This document shows positions 19,298 through 26,999 of a DNA stretch of 64,000 nt, piece by piece. Origin of the DNA: Rhodospirillaceae bacterium (lineage in GTDB: Bacteria > Pseudomonadota > Alphaproteobacteria > Rhodospirillales > Casp-alpha2); the NCBI GenBank assembly GCA_002686255.1, contig NZAZ01000116.1:1-64000 (forward strand). The letters run 5' to 3'. A program made the position numbers and the translations under genes. Within the stretch, counting starts at the first letter, position 1. Each line of letters opens with the position of its first letter. The notes under the pieces were generated by a model. It was given only the letters and a program-made list of their open reading frames with translations. It was not told the DNA's origin and ran no database searches.

Positions 19298-19573
19298 ATG
19301 AATAATGCCGTGAAAGACAACAAGGGCCATAAGACGGACTTCTATATCGATATTACCAATGAAGTCTGCCCACTTACTTTCGTCAAAACAAAACTTCTGA
19401 TCGAAAGCATGCAGCCGGGACAGACCGCCGAAGTCCGCCTTCGGGGCCGCGAACCCCTTGAAAACATCCCCCGTTCCGTCAAGGACCACGGCCACGGCAT
19501 TCTCAGCCTGGAACCCGAGGACCCGTCGCAGCCGCCCGACGGCATCCATCGCCTCATTCTCAAAAAAGCCTAG
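19298..19573 (+). CDS. TusA-family sulfur carrier protein
   Basis: A 91-aa protein of the TusA/SirA fold: YIDITNEVCPLTFVKTKLLI with the family Cys-Pro at residues 24-25, then ESMQPGQTAEVRLRGREPLENIPRSV. TusA proteins relay persulfide sulfur, for example to tRNA 2-thiolation or molybdopterin enzymes. It stands alone here, divergent from the MucR-like gene, so its pathway cannot be told from neighbours. Its end converges with tsaB (32 nt apart). Confidence 0.88.
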   Translation: MNNAVKDNKGHKTDFYIDITNEVCPLTFVKTKLLIESMQPGQTAEVRLRGREPLENIPRSVKDHGHGILSLEPEDPSQPPDGIHRLILKKA

Positions 19574-19605
19574 CCGAAGACCGTCCCTCAAGGGCCGGGG
19601 TCTTT

Positions 19606-20322
19606 TCAGGGCCGGATTCTGCCGCCGTTTTCGGATGCTTTCGCGTCGGGAGGTCTTAGGTACAAGGGCCGGAGCGGCTCCGCCGGTTGATCCGGGGACC
19701 ACCGCCGGGCGGCGATCGCGGCGACGGTTGCCGCGTCGGGGACACCCGGGGCGGTGCTGAGAACGGCCTCTATTCCCTTATCCTTAAGCGCCTCCACGGC
19801 CTGGCCGGCGCCATCGCCGGCGACCACCACGGGATCGCCGTACCCTTCGCCGTTTGCCGTCAAGGCGGCCAAATCAGTGGGCATAAGGGCTTGCGGCCCG
19901 GACAAGGGCCGAAGGTCGGGCCGAAAGGCCTGGGCGTAGACCTCGGCGCGTTTGGAATCGAGCACCACCAGCACACTTGCCTTCTTCCGCTCGTGCTCCG
20001 AAACCCCGGCGGCGACGGCGTCCAGGGTGGTGACGCCGAAACAGGCCAAGTCCCCCGCCAACGCCATCCCCCGGGCGGCGGCAAGGCCGATCCTGAGCCC
20101 GGTAAAAGCGCCGGGTCCGGTGGTTACGGCTAGCAGGTCGAGGTCCGGAAAATCGACCCCGGTTTCCGACAGAACCTCCCGGACCATGGGCATCAGGCGT
20201 TCCGATTGGCCCCGGGACATGGGCTCGAACCGCCGGGCGGCGATGCGCCCGTCTTCCCAAACGGCCGCCGAACAAGCGGATGTCGCCGTGTCAAAACCCA
20301 GAATTCGCATTGTTTTTCGCAT
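19606..20322 (-). CDS. tsaB: tRNA threonylcarbamoyladenosine biosynthesis protein TsaB
   Basis: TsaB is the non-catalytic partner of TsaD in the complex that makes t6A37 in tRNA. The 238-aa protein starts MRILGFDTATSACSAAV (ASKHA-like fold), has LLAVTTGPGAFTGLRIGLAAARGMA in the first half and no metal-binding HxxxH motif, which separates it from TsaD. An alternative start MRIL lies four codons in. It follows the nitroreductase by 21 nt. The gene usually precedes rimI and fur in related genomes; here the tusA-like and mucR-like genes intervene. Confidence 0.95.
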   Translation of the reverse strand: MRKTMRILGFDTATSACSAAVWEDGRIAARRFEPMSRGQSERLMPMVREVLSETGVDFPDLDLLAVTTGPGAFTGLRIGLAAARGMALAGDLACFGVTTLDAVAAGVSEHERKKASVLVVLDSKRAEVYAQAFRPDLRPLSGPQALMPTDLAALTANGEGYGDPVVVAGDGAGQAVEALKDKGIEAVLSTAPGVPDAATVAAIAARRWSPDQPAEPLRPLYLRPPDAKASENGGRIRP

Positions 20323-20343
20323 TCCTGTCGGGCCGGACGGGAT

Positions 20344-20934
20344 CTAAACGACCGAGCAGGCGTCGTCGAAATCAAGCCTCGGGCTCCTTGGAAACATGTC
20401 CTCGCCGCTGCCGTAACCGATGTTGCAAAGGAAATTGGACTTTATGGTGGTGCCGGCAAAGAAGGCTTCATCGACGGCGTCATTGTCAAATCCCGACATC
20501 GGCCCGCAATCGAGGCCCAACGCCCGGGCGGCAAGGATGAAATAGGCCCCTTGCAGGGTCGAGTTGCGGAAAGCGGTGGTCTGGATCAGGGGCTCGTTTC
20601 CCTCGAACCATGATTTGGCGTCGGTATGGGGAAAAAGCTCGGGCAGGCGGTCATGGAATTTCTGATCCGACCCGATGATGGCGGTGACGGGCGCGGCCAT
20701 GGTTTTGTCCACATTGCCTTCGATCAGGAAGGATTTCAGGCGCTTCTTGGCTTCGGCGGAAATCACGAAGACGATCCTGGCGGGGCTGCAATTGGCGCTG
20801 GTCGGGCCCATCTTGGTCAGGTCCCAGACGGCGCGGAGAAGGTCTTCTTCCACCGGCTTGTCCAGCCAGCCGTTATGGGTGCGGGCGTTGTTGAAGAGTT
20901 GGTCGAGGGCGTCTTGATTGAGGGTGCCTGTCAT
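20344..20934 (-). CDS. Nitroreductase-family protein, probable malonic semialdehyde reductase RutE
   Basis: A 196-aa FMN-dependent nitroreductase-like protein: [18 protein letters not shown] in the flavin-binding N-terminal part, [21 protein letters not shown] in the middle, and [21 protein letters not shown] near the end. The closest family known to me is RutE/HadB-type 3-hydroxypropionate dehydrogenase/malonic semialdehyde reductase, but no rut genes are nearby, so it may act as a general NAD(P)H reductase. It may be cotranscribed with tsaB. Confidence 0.85.
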   Translation of the reverse strand: MTGTLNQDALDQLFNNARTHNGWLDKPVEEDLLRAVWDLTKMGPTSANCSPARIVFVISAEAKKRLKSFLIEGNVDKTMAAPVTAIIGSDQKFHDRLPELFPHTDAKSWFEGNEPLIQTTAFRNSTLQGAYFILAARALGLDCGPMSGFDNDAVDEAFFAGTTIKSNFLCNIGYGSGEDMFPRSPRLDFDDACSVV

Positions 20935-21036
20935 TTATGCCTCCCGGCATGCATAATCCGATATTTCAGTATGGCACTTGTGCTGGCGCTTGGAAGCGGG
21001 AAAAATCAGGGCTTATCATCGAGGCCGGAAAAAACC

Positions 21037-22146
21037 ATGACCCCTCGCCGTATGTTACGCATTGCGATTACCGTCGCCTTTTCGCCCCCCCGGGTCGCCA
21101 GGGCCGCCCGGGCCGCCCTGGCCGGGGTCTGTCTGGCGGTCCTGGCGGGGGCCGGCGGCGTCCTTATCGGCGGGGCCGCCCCGGCGGCGGCCGAAACCAG
21201 GGCCGTGGTCATCATGTATCACCGGTTCGGGGAATCCCGATACCCATCCACCAACATCACCCTTGAACAGTTCGAGGCCCATCTCCGGGAATTGCGCTCG
21301 GGAGGCTATCGCGTCCTGGCGTTGGCGGACATCGTCGACGCCCTTCTTGGCGGCAAGGCGCTTCCCGACCGCACCGTGGGCCTGAGCATCGACGACGCCT
21401 TTCTTTCCGTCTACACGGAAGCCTGGCCGCGGCTGAAGAAAGCCGGTTTTCCTTTTACCCTTTTCGTCGCCACCGGCGCCGTCGACCGCAAACAGTCCGG
21501 CTACATGAGCTGGGACCAGATCAGGGAGATGGCGCGGGCCGGGGTCGCCATCGGCAGCCATACGGAGACGCACCTGCATATGCCCGACGCCGATGGCGCC
21601 CGGAACCGGGGCGAACTTGAGCGTTCGAACAAACGATTCGAGGAAGAACTCGGCCAGCGGCCGTCGCTGATCGCCTATCCTTACGGCGAATCCTCTTTGG
21701 CCGTTCAAGCGGTGGTCAAGGAGGCCGGGTTTGCCGCCGCCTTAGGCCAGCATTCGGGCGCTATCGGAAGCGGCGGCAACATTTTCGAACTGCCCCGTTT
21801 CGCCATGAACGAAAATTACGGCGGTTTGGCGCGTTTCAAGCTCGTCGCCAACGCCCTGCCGCTGCCCGTTGCCGACATTACCCCCGCCGACCCGATGATC
21901 GGCGCCAACAATCCTCCGGTCATGGGATTCACGATCACCGGCCCGGTCAAGGGGCTGAACAGGCTTTCGTGTTTTTCATCCCACGAAGGCCGGGCAAGGC
22001 TGGAACGCCTGGGCGAACGGCGGATCGAAATCAGGGTCAAACAGACGTTCCCCAAGGGCCGCACTAGGGTGAACTGCACGCTGCACGCCGGCGACGGCCG
22101 GTGGTACTGGTTCGGCCGCCAGTTCTATAGAAGTCCAAAAGGATAA
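21037..22146 (+). CDS. Polysaccharide deacetylase (NodB domain), exported
   Basis: The 369-aa protein starts at MTPRRMLRIAITVAF; a hydrophobic signal segment (about 25-52) ends at the AAA site, so it is likely periplasmic. The NodB domain covers about 55-260: VVIMYHRFG, the motif-1 pair LSIDDAF (Asp119-Asp120), and SHTETH with metal-binding His175 and His179. Motif 1 has Ala where most relatives have Gly. The last ~110 residues are an unassigned extension. Frame continues upstream of this start but runs opposite the nitroreductase gene, so the later ATG with the signal peptide is preferred. Substrate unknown. Confidence 0.88.
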   Translation: MTPRRMLRIAITVAFSPPRVARAARAALAGVCLAVLAGAGGVLIGGAAPAAAETRAVVIMYHRFGESRYPSTNITLEQFEAHLRELRSGGYRVLALADIVDALLGGKALPDRTVGLSIDDAFLSVYTEAWPRLKKAGFPFTLFVATGAVDRKQSGYMSWDQIREMARAGVAIGSHTETHLHMPDADGARNRGELERSNKRFEEELGQRPSLIAYPYGESSLAVQAVVKEAGFAAALGQHSGAIGSGGNIFELPRFAMNENYGGLARFKLVANALPLPVADITPADPMIGANNPPVMGFTITGPVKGLNRLSCFSSHEGRARLERLGERRIEIRVKQTFPKGRTRVNCTLHAGDGRWYWFGRQFYRSPKG

Positions 22147-22173
22147 AAACGCCGGACCCGTCAGCCGGACCCC

Positions 22174-23274
22174 TCAGATGAGCGGGCCTTCGTCGCCCAG
22201 CCGGGCGTCGTCGAAGCGTTGCAGGTTATTGGCCTCGATGAGGGTCTTGATGGTTTCGACGTATTTCTCGCCCCGCACGGAATAATTTTTCAGGTCGCCG
22301 ACCATCAACAGGCCCTCCAACGGCGCCCCCTTGATCCGGAACCCGTCGCGGATCCGTCTCATTTGCCGGTAGGCAGGATGGGTGTTGAGGTTGCGGGCAT
22401 AAGCGCGGACGGATTCCAGCAGGCTCGGAAAGGCCCTGATTTTATGGGTCTTGTCTTCGTCGCGCCGGGCCGGCAACAGATTTCCGGTATCGGAGAACGT
22501 CCACTGCCCGAAAACGGCGTTACCCTCGCGCACGAAACGCGACGTCCCCCAGCCGCTTTCCTCCGCCGCCTGGGCGAGCGCCAGCGACGGCGGGACGATG
22601 TCGACCCGCTTCAGAAGATTGTCGATGGTGGCGTTCTTCAGGTTGTAGCGCTCAGCCATGACCATCAGCCACAGCCGGTCAGCGGGTCCGAATTTTAGAC
22701 CGAGGCCGCGTTGAAAATGGAGCCTCCACAGCCGCCGGCGGTCACGCAGGATTTCCTCGTTGATCTGCAGTATAAGGGGCAAAACGGTCTTGAAGAAAAG
22801 CGTCTTGCGGACCCGGGTTTCACGGATGTCCTTGAGGTCGCCCGGTAGGCTGGCCAGAAACAGGCGCGGCACATTGGCCTTGCCGGAACGGACAAGATCG
22901 AGGTCGTAGCCCAATTGGTTAAACGTTTCCGACAACGCTTGCGTCGTTTTCAAAGACCGTTCGCGGCTGGTGCGGTCGACATCGTCGACGGACATAAAGC
23001 CGGTCAAGGTATCGATTCCGGCCATTCTGGGACTAATTACCGGCTTATTGCGCCCCCTTGCGGACGGGGCGAGGACAAGCATCACATCTTCGGCCGGATG
23101 GGTGAAAACCGGGCTAAAAACAGGCGCCGGGACGGGTTGGGATACCGTGAGCCTGAGCGACGCCTTGGGCGCCACCGTCGCTTTTTCAAGCGGGCTGAGG
23201 ATGACCACGGCGATGAGCCCGGCGACAAGACCGGCGACGGCGATCAACGCGCCACGTTCAAAACGTATCGTCAT
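22174..23274 (-). CDS. Bax-like glucosaminidase-domain protein, membrane anchored
   Basis: A 366-aa protein with one N-terminal membrane segment (about 9-28, LIAVAGLVAGLIAVVIL) and a periplasmic C-terminal domain of the mannosyl-glycoprotein endo-beta-N-acetylglucosaminidase family (as in E. coli Bax). The likely catalytic Glu is in LAQAAEESGWGTSRFVREGN, followed by AVFGQWTF. The domain RRLWRLHFQRGLGLKFGPADRLWLMVMAERYN precedes it. It probably cleaves peptidoglycan glycan strands. It converges with the deacetylase gene (27 nt apart), another envelope polysaccharide enzyme. Confidence 0.88.
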   Translation of the reverse strand: MTIRFERGALIAVAGLVAGLIAVVILSPLEKATVAPKASLRLTVSQPVPAPVFSPVFTHPAEDVMLVLAPSARGRNKPVISPRMAGIDTLTGFMSVDDVDRTSRERSLKTTQALSETFNQLGYDLDLVRSGKANVPRLFLASLPGDLKDIRETRVRKTLFFKTVLPLILQINEEILRDRRRLWRLHFQRGLGLKFGPADRLWLMVMAERYNLKNATIDNLLKRVDIVPPSLALAQAAEESGWGTSRFVREGNAVFGQWTFSDTGNLLPARRDEDKTHKIRAFPSLLESVRAYARNLNTHPAYRQMRRIRDGFRIKGAPLEGLLMVGDLKNYSVRGEKYVETIKTLIEANNLQRFDDARLGDEGPLI

Positions 23275-23449
23275 CGGTGAATGAAAATGGAGCGGCAGAC
23301 GCCCGCCGCTTCAACCCCTCAATTGCACAAACCATCTTGGCTATCTAGGCCTTCCGTTTTGTTTCCCCCTCACGAGTCTTAAACGGAGCCAATGGCCAGC
23401 AGAATCGGGACGCTGTCTACCACATCCCGGATTTTAATGCTAGCCTTTG

Positions 23450-23478
23450 TGCGTTGCAATAAAAAATATTGCAACGCA
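23450..23478. promoter_or_regulatory. Perfect 12-bp palindrome between nfu-like and bax-like genes
   Basis: Arms TGCGTTGCAATA (23450-23461) and TATTGCAACGCA (23467-23478) with a 5-A loop. It lies in the 265-nt gap downstream of the NifU-type gene and about 175 nt upstream of the bax-like start. There is no immediate T-run on the minus strand, so an operator is at least as likely as a terminator. Confidence 0.55.
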
Positions 23479-23539
23479 GCATTGCCGTTTTTTGGGATTT
23501 TCCTAATAAGGGCCGGAAAAGACGGTCTTTTTCAATGCC

Positions 23540-24094
23540 CTAATCGATGGCCCTGACTTCCGTTACTTCCGGGATGTAATGCCTGAGCATGTTCTCGATG
23601 CCGTGTTTCAGAGTCGCGGTCGAACTGGGACAGCCGGCGCAGGCGCCTTGCATGTGAAGATAAACGATCCCGTCCTCGAACCCCTTGTAGATGATGTCGC
23701 CACCGTCCTGGGCCACCGCCGGGCGCACCCGGGTGTCGATCAGTTCCTTGATCTGCTTGCCGATGGAGTCTTCGGCTTCCGATTCTTCCGCACCGCCGTG
23801 GGCGGCGGCTTCGGTCATCACCGCCTTGCCGGATTGAAAATGTTCCATGATGGCGCCGAGAATCTGGGGTTTGAGTATTTCCCAGTCCTTGTCGTCCGTT
23901 TTGGTGACGGTGATGAAGTCGAAGCCCAGGAAAATGCCGCTCACCCCGTCGACGCCGAAAAGCCCCATCGCCAACGGCGAATTCTGGGCTTCGCCGGAAG
24001 AAGTGAAATTGGCGGTGCCCGATTCCATGACCGGACAGCCAGGCAAAAACTTCAATGTCGCCGGATTGGGCGTGTGTTCGGTCTGAATGAACAT
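23540..24094 (-). CDS. NifU-family Fe-S scaffold/carrier protein
   Basis: A 184-aa protein with an N-terminal Nfu_N domain (MFIQTEHTPNPATLKFLPG, GVSGIFLGFDFITVTKTD) and a C-terminal NifU-like domain carrying the cluster-binding CxxC in GACAGCPSSTATLKHGIENML. Such proteins receive [4Fe-4S] clusters and hand them to target enzymes. The same arrangement near tsaB and trpS is common in Alphaproteobacteria. Nearby clients include MiaB, HemW and Nth (inference). Confidence 0.95.
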   Translation of the reverse strand: MFIQTEHTPNPATLKFLPGCPVMESGTANFTSSGEAQNSPLAMGLFGVDGVSGIFLGFDFITVTKTDDKDWEILKPQILGAIMEHFQSGKAVMTEAAAHGGAEESEAEDSIGKQIKELIDTRVRPAVAQDGGDIIYKGFEDGIVYLHMQGACAGCPSSTATLKHGIENMLRHYIPEVTEVRAID

Positions 24095-24257
24095 GGCTCA
24101 AAATTTCCTTCTTTGGACGCCGTTCCTTAACATGGGCCTTGCGGCCCCCGTTATCAAGGCCCGGCCGGGACGGCTATGCCCATTAACGTTCATGCCCATT
24201 ATAGGGCAAGGCGGCGCTTGCCGGGCAGCTTCTTTTTCCCTCGTTCCGTCACCTTAC

Positions 24258-24296
24258 GTTGATTTGGGCCGTTGATTTGGGCCGTTGATTTGGGCG
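24258..24296. repeat. Three 13-bp direct repeats after trpS
   Basis: Three tandem copies of GTTGATTTGGGCC (24258-24270, 24271-24283, 24284-24296; the last differs in its final base) end just before the trpS stop codon. No function is apparent. Confidence 0.8.
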
Positions 24297-24297
24297 T

Positions 24298-25305
24298 TCA
24301 GCCCCGGCCGGGACGCAGGAAACCCAAGATATCATGGACCTCGGCCAGGATCGGCTCGGCGAGGGCCCGGGCGCGTTCCGCGCCGCCGGCGATGACCCCG
24401 TCCACATGCGCCGGATCGTCCATCAGGCGGCGCATTTCGCCCTGCATGGGAGCCAATTTATCCACTGCCAGGTCGGTCAGGCCCTGTTTGAAGTCGGAAA
24501 ACTGCTGGCCGCCGAATTTTTTGCAGACGTCTTCGATCCCGAGGTCGGCGAGCGCCGCGTAGATGCCCATCAAGTTGGCGGCTTCGGGCCGGCCGTCGAA
24601 TTCCTTCGGGCTCGAGGGCAACGAATCGGGATCGGTTTTTGCCTTGCGGATTTTTTTGGCGATGAGCTCGGCGTCATCGGTCATGGCGATACGGGACATG
24701 TCCGACGGGTCCGACTTGCTCATTTTGGCCGTGCCGTCACGGAGCGACATCACCCTTGCCGCGGCGCCGAAGATCAGCGGCTCGACGATAGGGAAGAAAT
24801 CGACGCCGAAATCGTTGTTGAACTTTTGTGCGATGTCGCGGACCAGTTCAAGGTGCTGTTTCTGGTCTTCGCCGACGGGCACGTGGGTGCTTTTGTACAG
24901 CAGGATGTCGGCGGCCATCAGGTTCGGGTAGGCATAGAGGCCGACGGAGGCGTTTTCCTTGTTCTTGCCGGCCTTTTCCTTGAACTGGGTCATGCGGTTG
25001 AGCCACCCCAGGCGGGCCACGCAATTGAAGATCCAGGCCAACTCCGCGTGGCCGGGCACCTGGCTCTGGTTGAAGATGATGTGGCGCTCGGCGTCGATGC
25101 CGGCGGCCAGCATCGCGGCGGCGACGTGCCGGGTGTTGGCTTTCAGCTCTTCCGGGTCCTGCCAGACGGTGACGGCGTGCAGGTCGACGACGCAGAACAG
25201 GCATTCGTAATCGTCCTGCAGCCGCACCCAGTTGCGAATGGCGCCCAGGTAATTGCCGAGATGCAAATTACCCGTCGGTTGCACGCCGGAAAAAATACGC
25301 TGCAT
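24298..25305 (-). CDS. trpS: Tryptophanyl-tRNA synthetase
   Basis: A class I aminoacyl-tRNA synthetase that charges tRNA-Trp. The 335-aa protein has the HIGH-like motif in [18 protein letters not shown] near the N-terminus and the KMSKS loop in [12 protein letters not shown] at about residue 195, with the C-terminal anticodon-binding helices. Length is typical. It follows murJ, as in the alphaproteobacterial order mutS-glnD-murJ-trpS. Confidence 0.98.
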   Translation of the reverse strand: MQRIFSGVQPTGNLHLGNYLGAIRNWVRLQDDYECLFCVVDLHAVTVWQDPEELKANTRHVAAAMLAAGIDAERHIIFNQSQVPGHAELAWIFNCVARLGWLNRMTQFKEKAGKNKENASVGLYAYPNLMAADILLYKSTHVPVGEDQKQHLELVRDIAQKFNNDFGVDFFPIVEPLIFGAAARVMSLRDGTAKMSKSDPSDMSRIAMTDDAELIAKKIRKAKTDPDSLPSSPKEFDGRPEAANLMGIYAALADLGIEDVCKKFGGQQFSDFKQGLTDLAVDKLAPMQGEMRRLMDDPAHVDGVIAGGAERARALAEPILAEVHDILGFLRPGRG

Positions 25306-25379
25306 GGACCCCGATTCCCTGTCGTCCGCTTTCTTTGGAAGGCGCCGGAGTTATCGCCCCTCCAGTCGCCGTGGTCAAG

Positions 25380-26933
25380 TTAGCCGGCGCCGCGATAAAG
25401 GCTTTTCAGGTCTCGGGGCCGCGCCGCGCCGGTAACCCAAACCAAGGCCCCGAACACCGCCATGCCGCCGACCACCAGCATGACCAGCGCCCCGATGCGT
25501 TCCACCACCGGCCCGGCCAGGGCCCCGCCCAGGGGCGTCAGCGCCAATGCCAACGCCAACGCCGCCGTCATGCCGGCGCTGGCCAAAAGGATGCGCGGCA
25601 GCCGGCGGCCGAGCCTCCTGTCGAGGGCGAAATGGCCGCGTTTATGGAGGACGTAGGCCAACAGGCCGGCGTTGAGCCAGCTTGAGACCACCGTCGCCAT
25701 GGCGATGCCGACGTGCTTGAACGGACCCATCAAAATAAGGTTGAGACCTAAGTTGACCAACAGGCAGACGACGGAAATCTTGACCGGCGTCGCCGTGTCC
25801 TGGCGGGCGAAGAAGCCCGGCGCCAGCACCTTGACGGCGACGTAAGCCGGCAGGCCGACGGCATAAACGGCCAACGCCGCCGCCGTCGCCGCCGTCTCGG
25901 CGGGACCAAAAGCGCCGCGTTCGAACAGCACCCGGACCACCGGCCCGGCGATGACCATCAAGGCCGCCGCCGCCGGCAGGGTCAGCAGAAACGAGAATTC
26001 CAGGGCCCGGTTCTGGCTGTGCAGCGCCGCCGCCTCCTCGCCGGCCCGGACCTGGCGGGACAACAGCGGCAGCAACGCCGTGCCGACGGCGACGCCAATG
26101 ACGCCCAGCGGCAGTTGATTGACCCGATCGGCGAAAAACAGGTACGAGATCGACCCGGACGGCAGAAACGAGGCGATCACCGTGTCGATGACCAGGTTGA
26201 TCTGGTAGACGCCGGCGCCGACGGCAACCGGGGCCATGCGTTTCATCAGGATCTTGACGTCGCCGGTCAGCCGGGGAAACCCCAGGCGAATCCACACGCC
26301 TTCCCTAACGCAAGCCGCGTACAGCCAAATGAACTGAACCCCACCCGCCGCCGCCACGCCCCAGGCCAGGGCATGGCCTGGGGTTTCGGTGAAATTCGCC
26401 AGCCCGAGGATAGCGCCGATCAGGCACAGGTTGAGTAGGATCGGCGTCGCCGCGGCGGCGGCGAACCGGCCGAGCGAATTCAAGACCCCGGCCATCAGCG
26501 AGACCAGGGCAACAAACAACAAATACGGAAACGTGATCCGGGTCAGTTCCACGGCCAGGTCGAACTTGGCCGCGTCGCCTATGAAACCAGGCGCGAAGCC
26601 CAGCATCACCAGCGGCATGGCCAGTTCAATAACCGTCACGAAAATCAACAGGGTCCAGAAAAGGACGCCGAAGGCGGCCTCGGCGAACGCCTTGGCCGCC
26701 TTGACCCCATCCGCTTCGACACGGCCCGCGAACATCGGCACGAAAGCCATCGAGAACGCGCCCTCGGCGAACAGGCGGCGGAACAGGTTGGGGAGCTTGA
26801 AGGCGACGAAAAAGACATCGGCCCCGGCGCCGGCGCCGAGCACGGCGGCAATCAGGATATCGCGCAGGAAGCCGAGCACCCGGCTGATCAGGGTAAAGCC
26901 GCCGACGGTGGCAATGGAACGCAAAAGCACCAT
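25380..26933 (-). CDS. murJ: Lipid II flippase MurJ
   Basis: A 517-aa polytopic membrane protein of the MOP superfamily that moves lipid II across the inner membrane for peptidoglycan synthesis. About 14 hydrophobic segments are visible along the sequence. Family motifs include the N-terminal SRVLGFLRDILIAAVLGAGAG, NLFRRLFAEGAFSMAFVP and FFARQDTATPVKIS. It sits between glnD and trpS, the conserved order. Confidence 0.97.
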   Translation of the reverse strand: MVLLRSIATVGGFTLISRVLGFLRDILIAAVLGAGAGADVFFVAFKLPNLFRRLFAEGAFSMAFVPMFAGRVEADGVKAAKAFAEAAFGVLFWTLLIFVTVIELAMPLVMLGFAPGFIGDAAKFDLAVELTRITFPYLLFVALVSLMAGVLNSLGRFAAAAATPILLNLCLIGAILGLANFTETPGHALAWGVAAAGGVQFIWLYAACVREGVWIRLGFPRLTGDVKILMKRMAPVAVGAGVYQINLVIDTVIASFLPSGSISYLFFADRVNQLPLGVIGVAVGTALLPLLSRQVRAGEEAAALHSQNRALEFSFLLTLPAAAALMVIAGPVVRVLFERGAFGPAETAATAAALAVYAVGLPAYVAVKVLAPGFFARQDTATPVKISVVCLLVNLGLNLILMGPFKHVGIAMATVVSSWLNAGLLAYVLHKRGHFALDRRLGRRLPRILLASAGMTAALALALALTPLGGALAGPVVERIGALVMLVVGGMAVFGALVWVTGAARPRDLKSLYRGAG

Positions 26934-26999
26934 GGGCGCCTCAATAAAGGTTTTTTGTGGCGGCGAAAAGGCAGCTAGCCCGGGAATAGAGCGAGCCCC

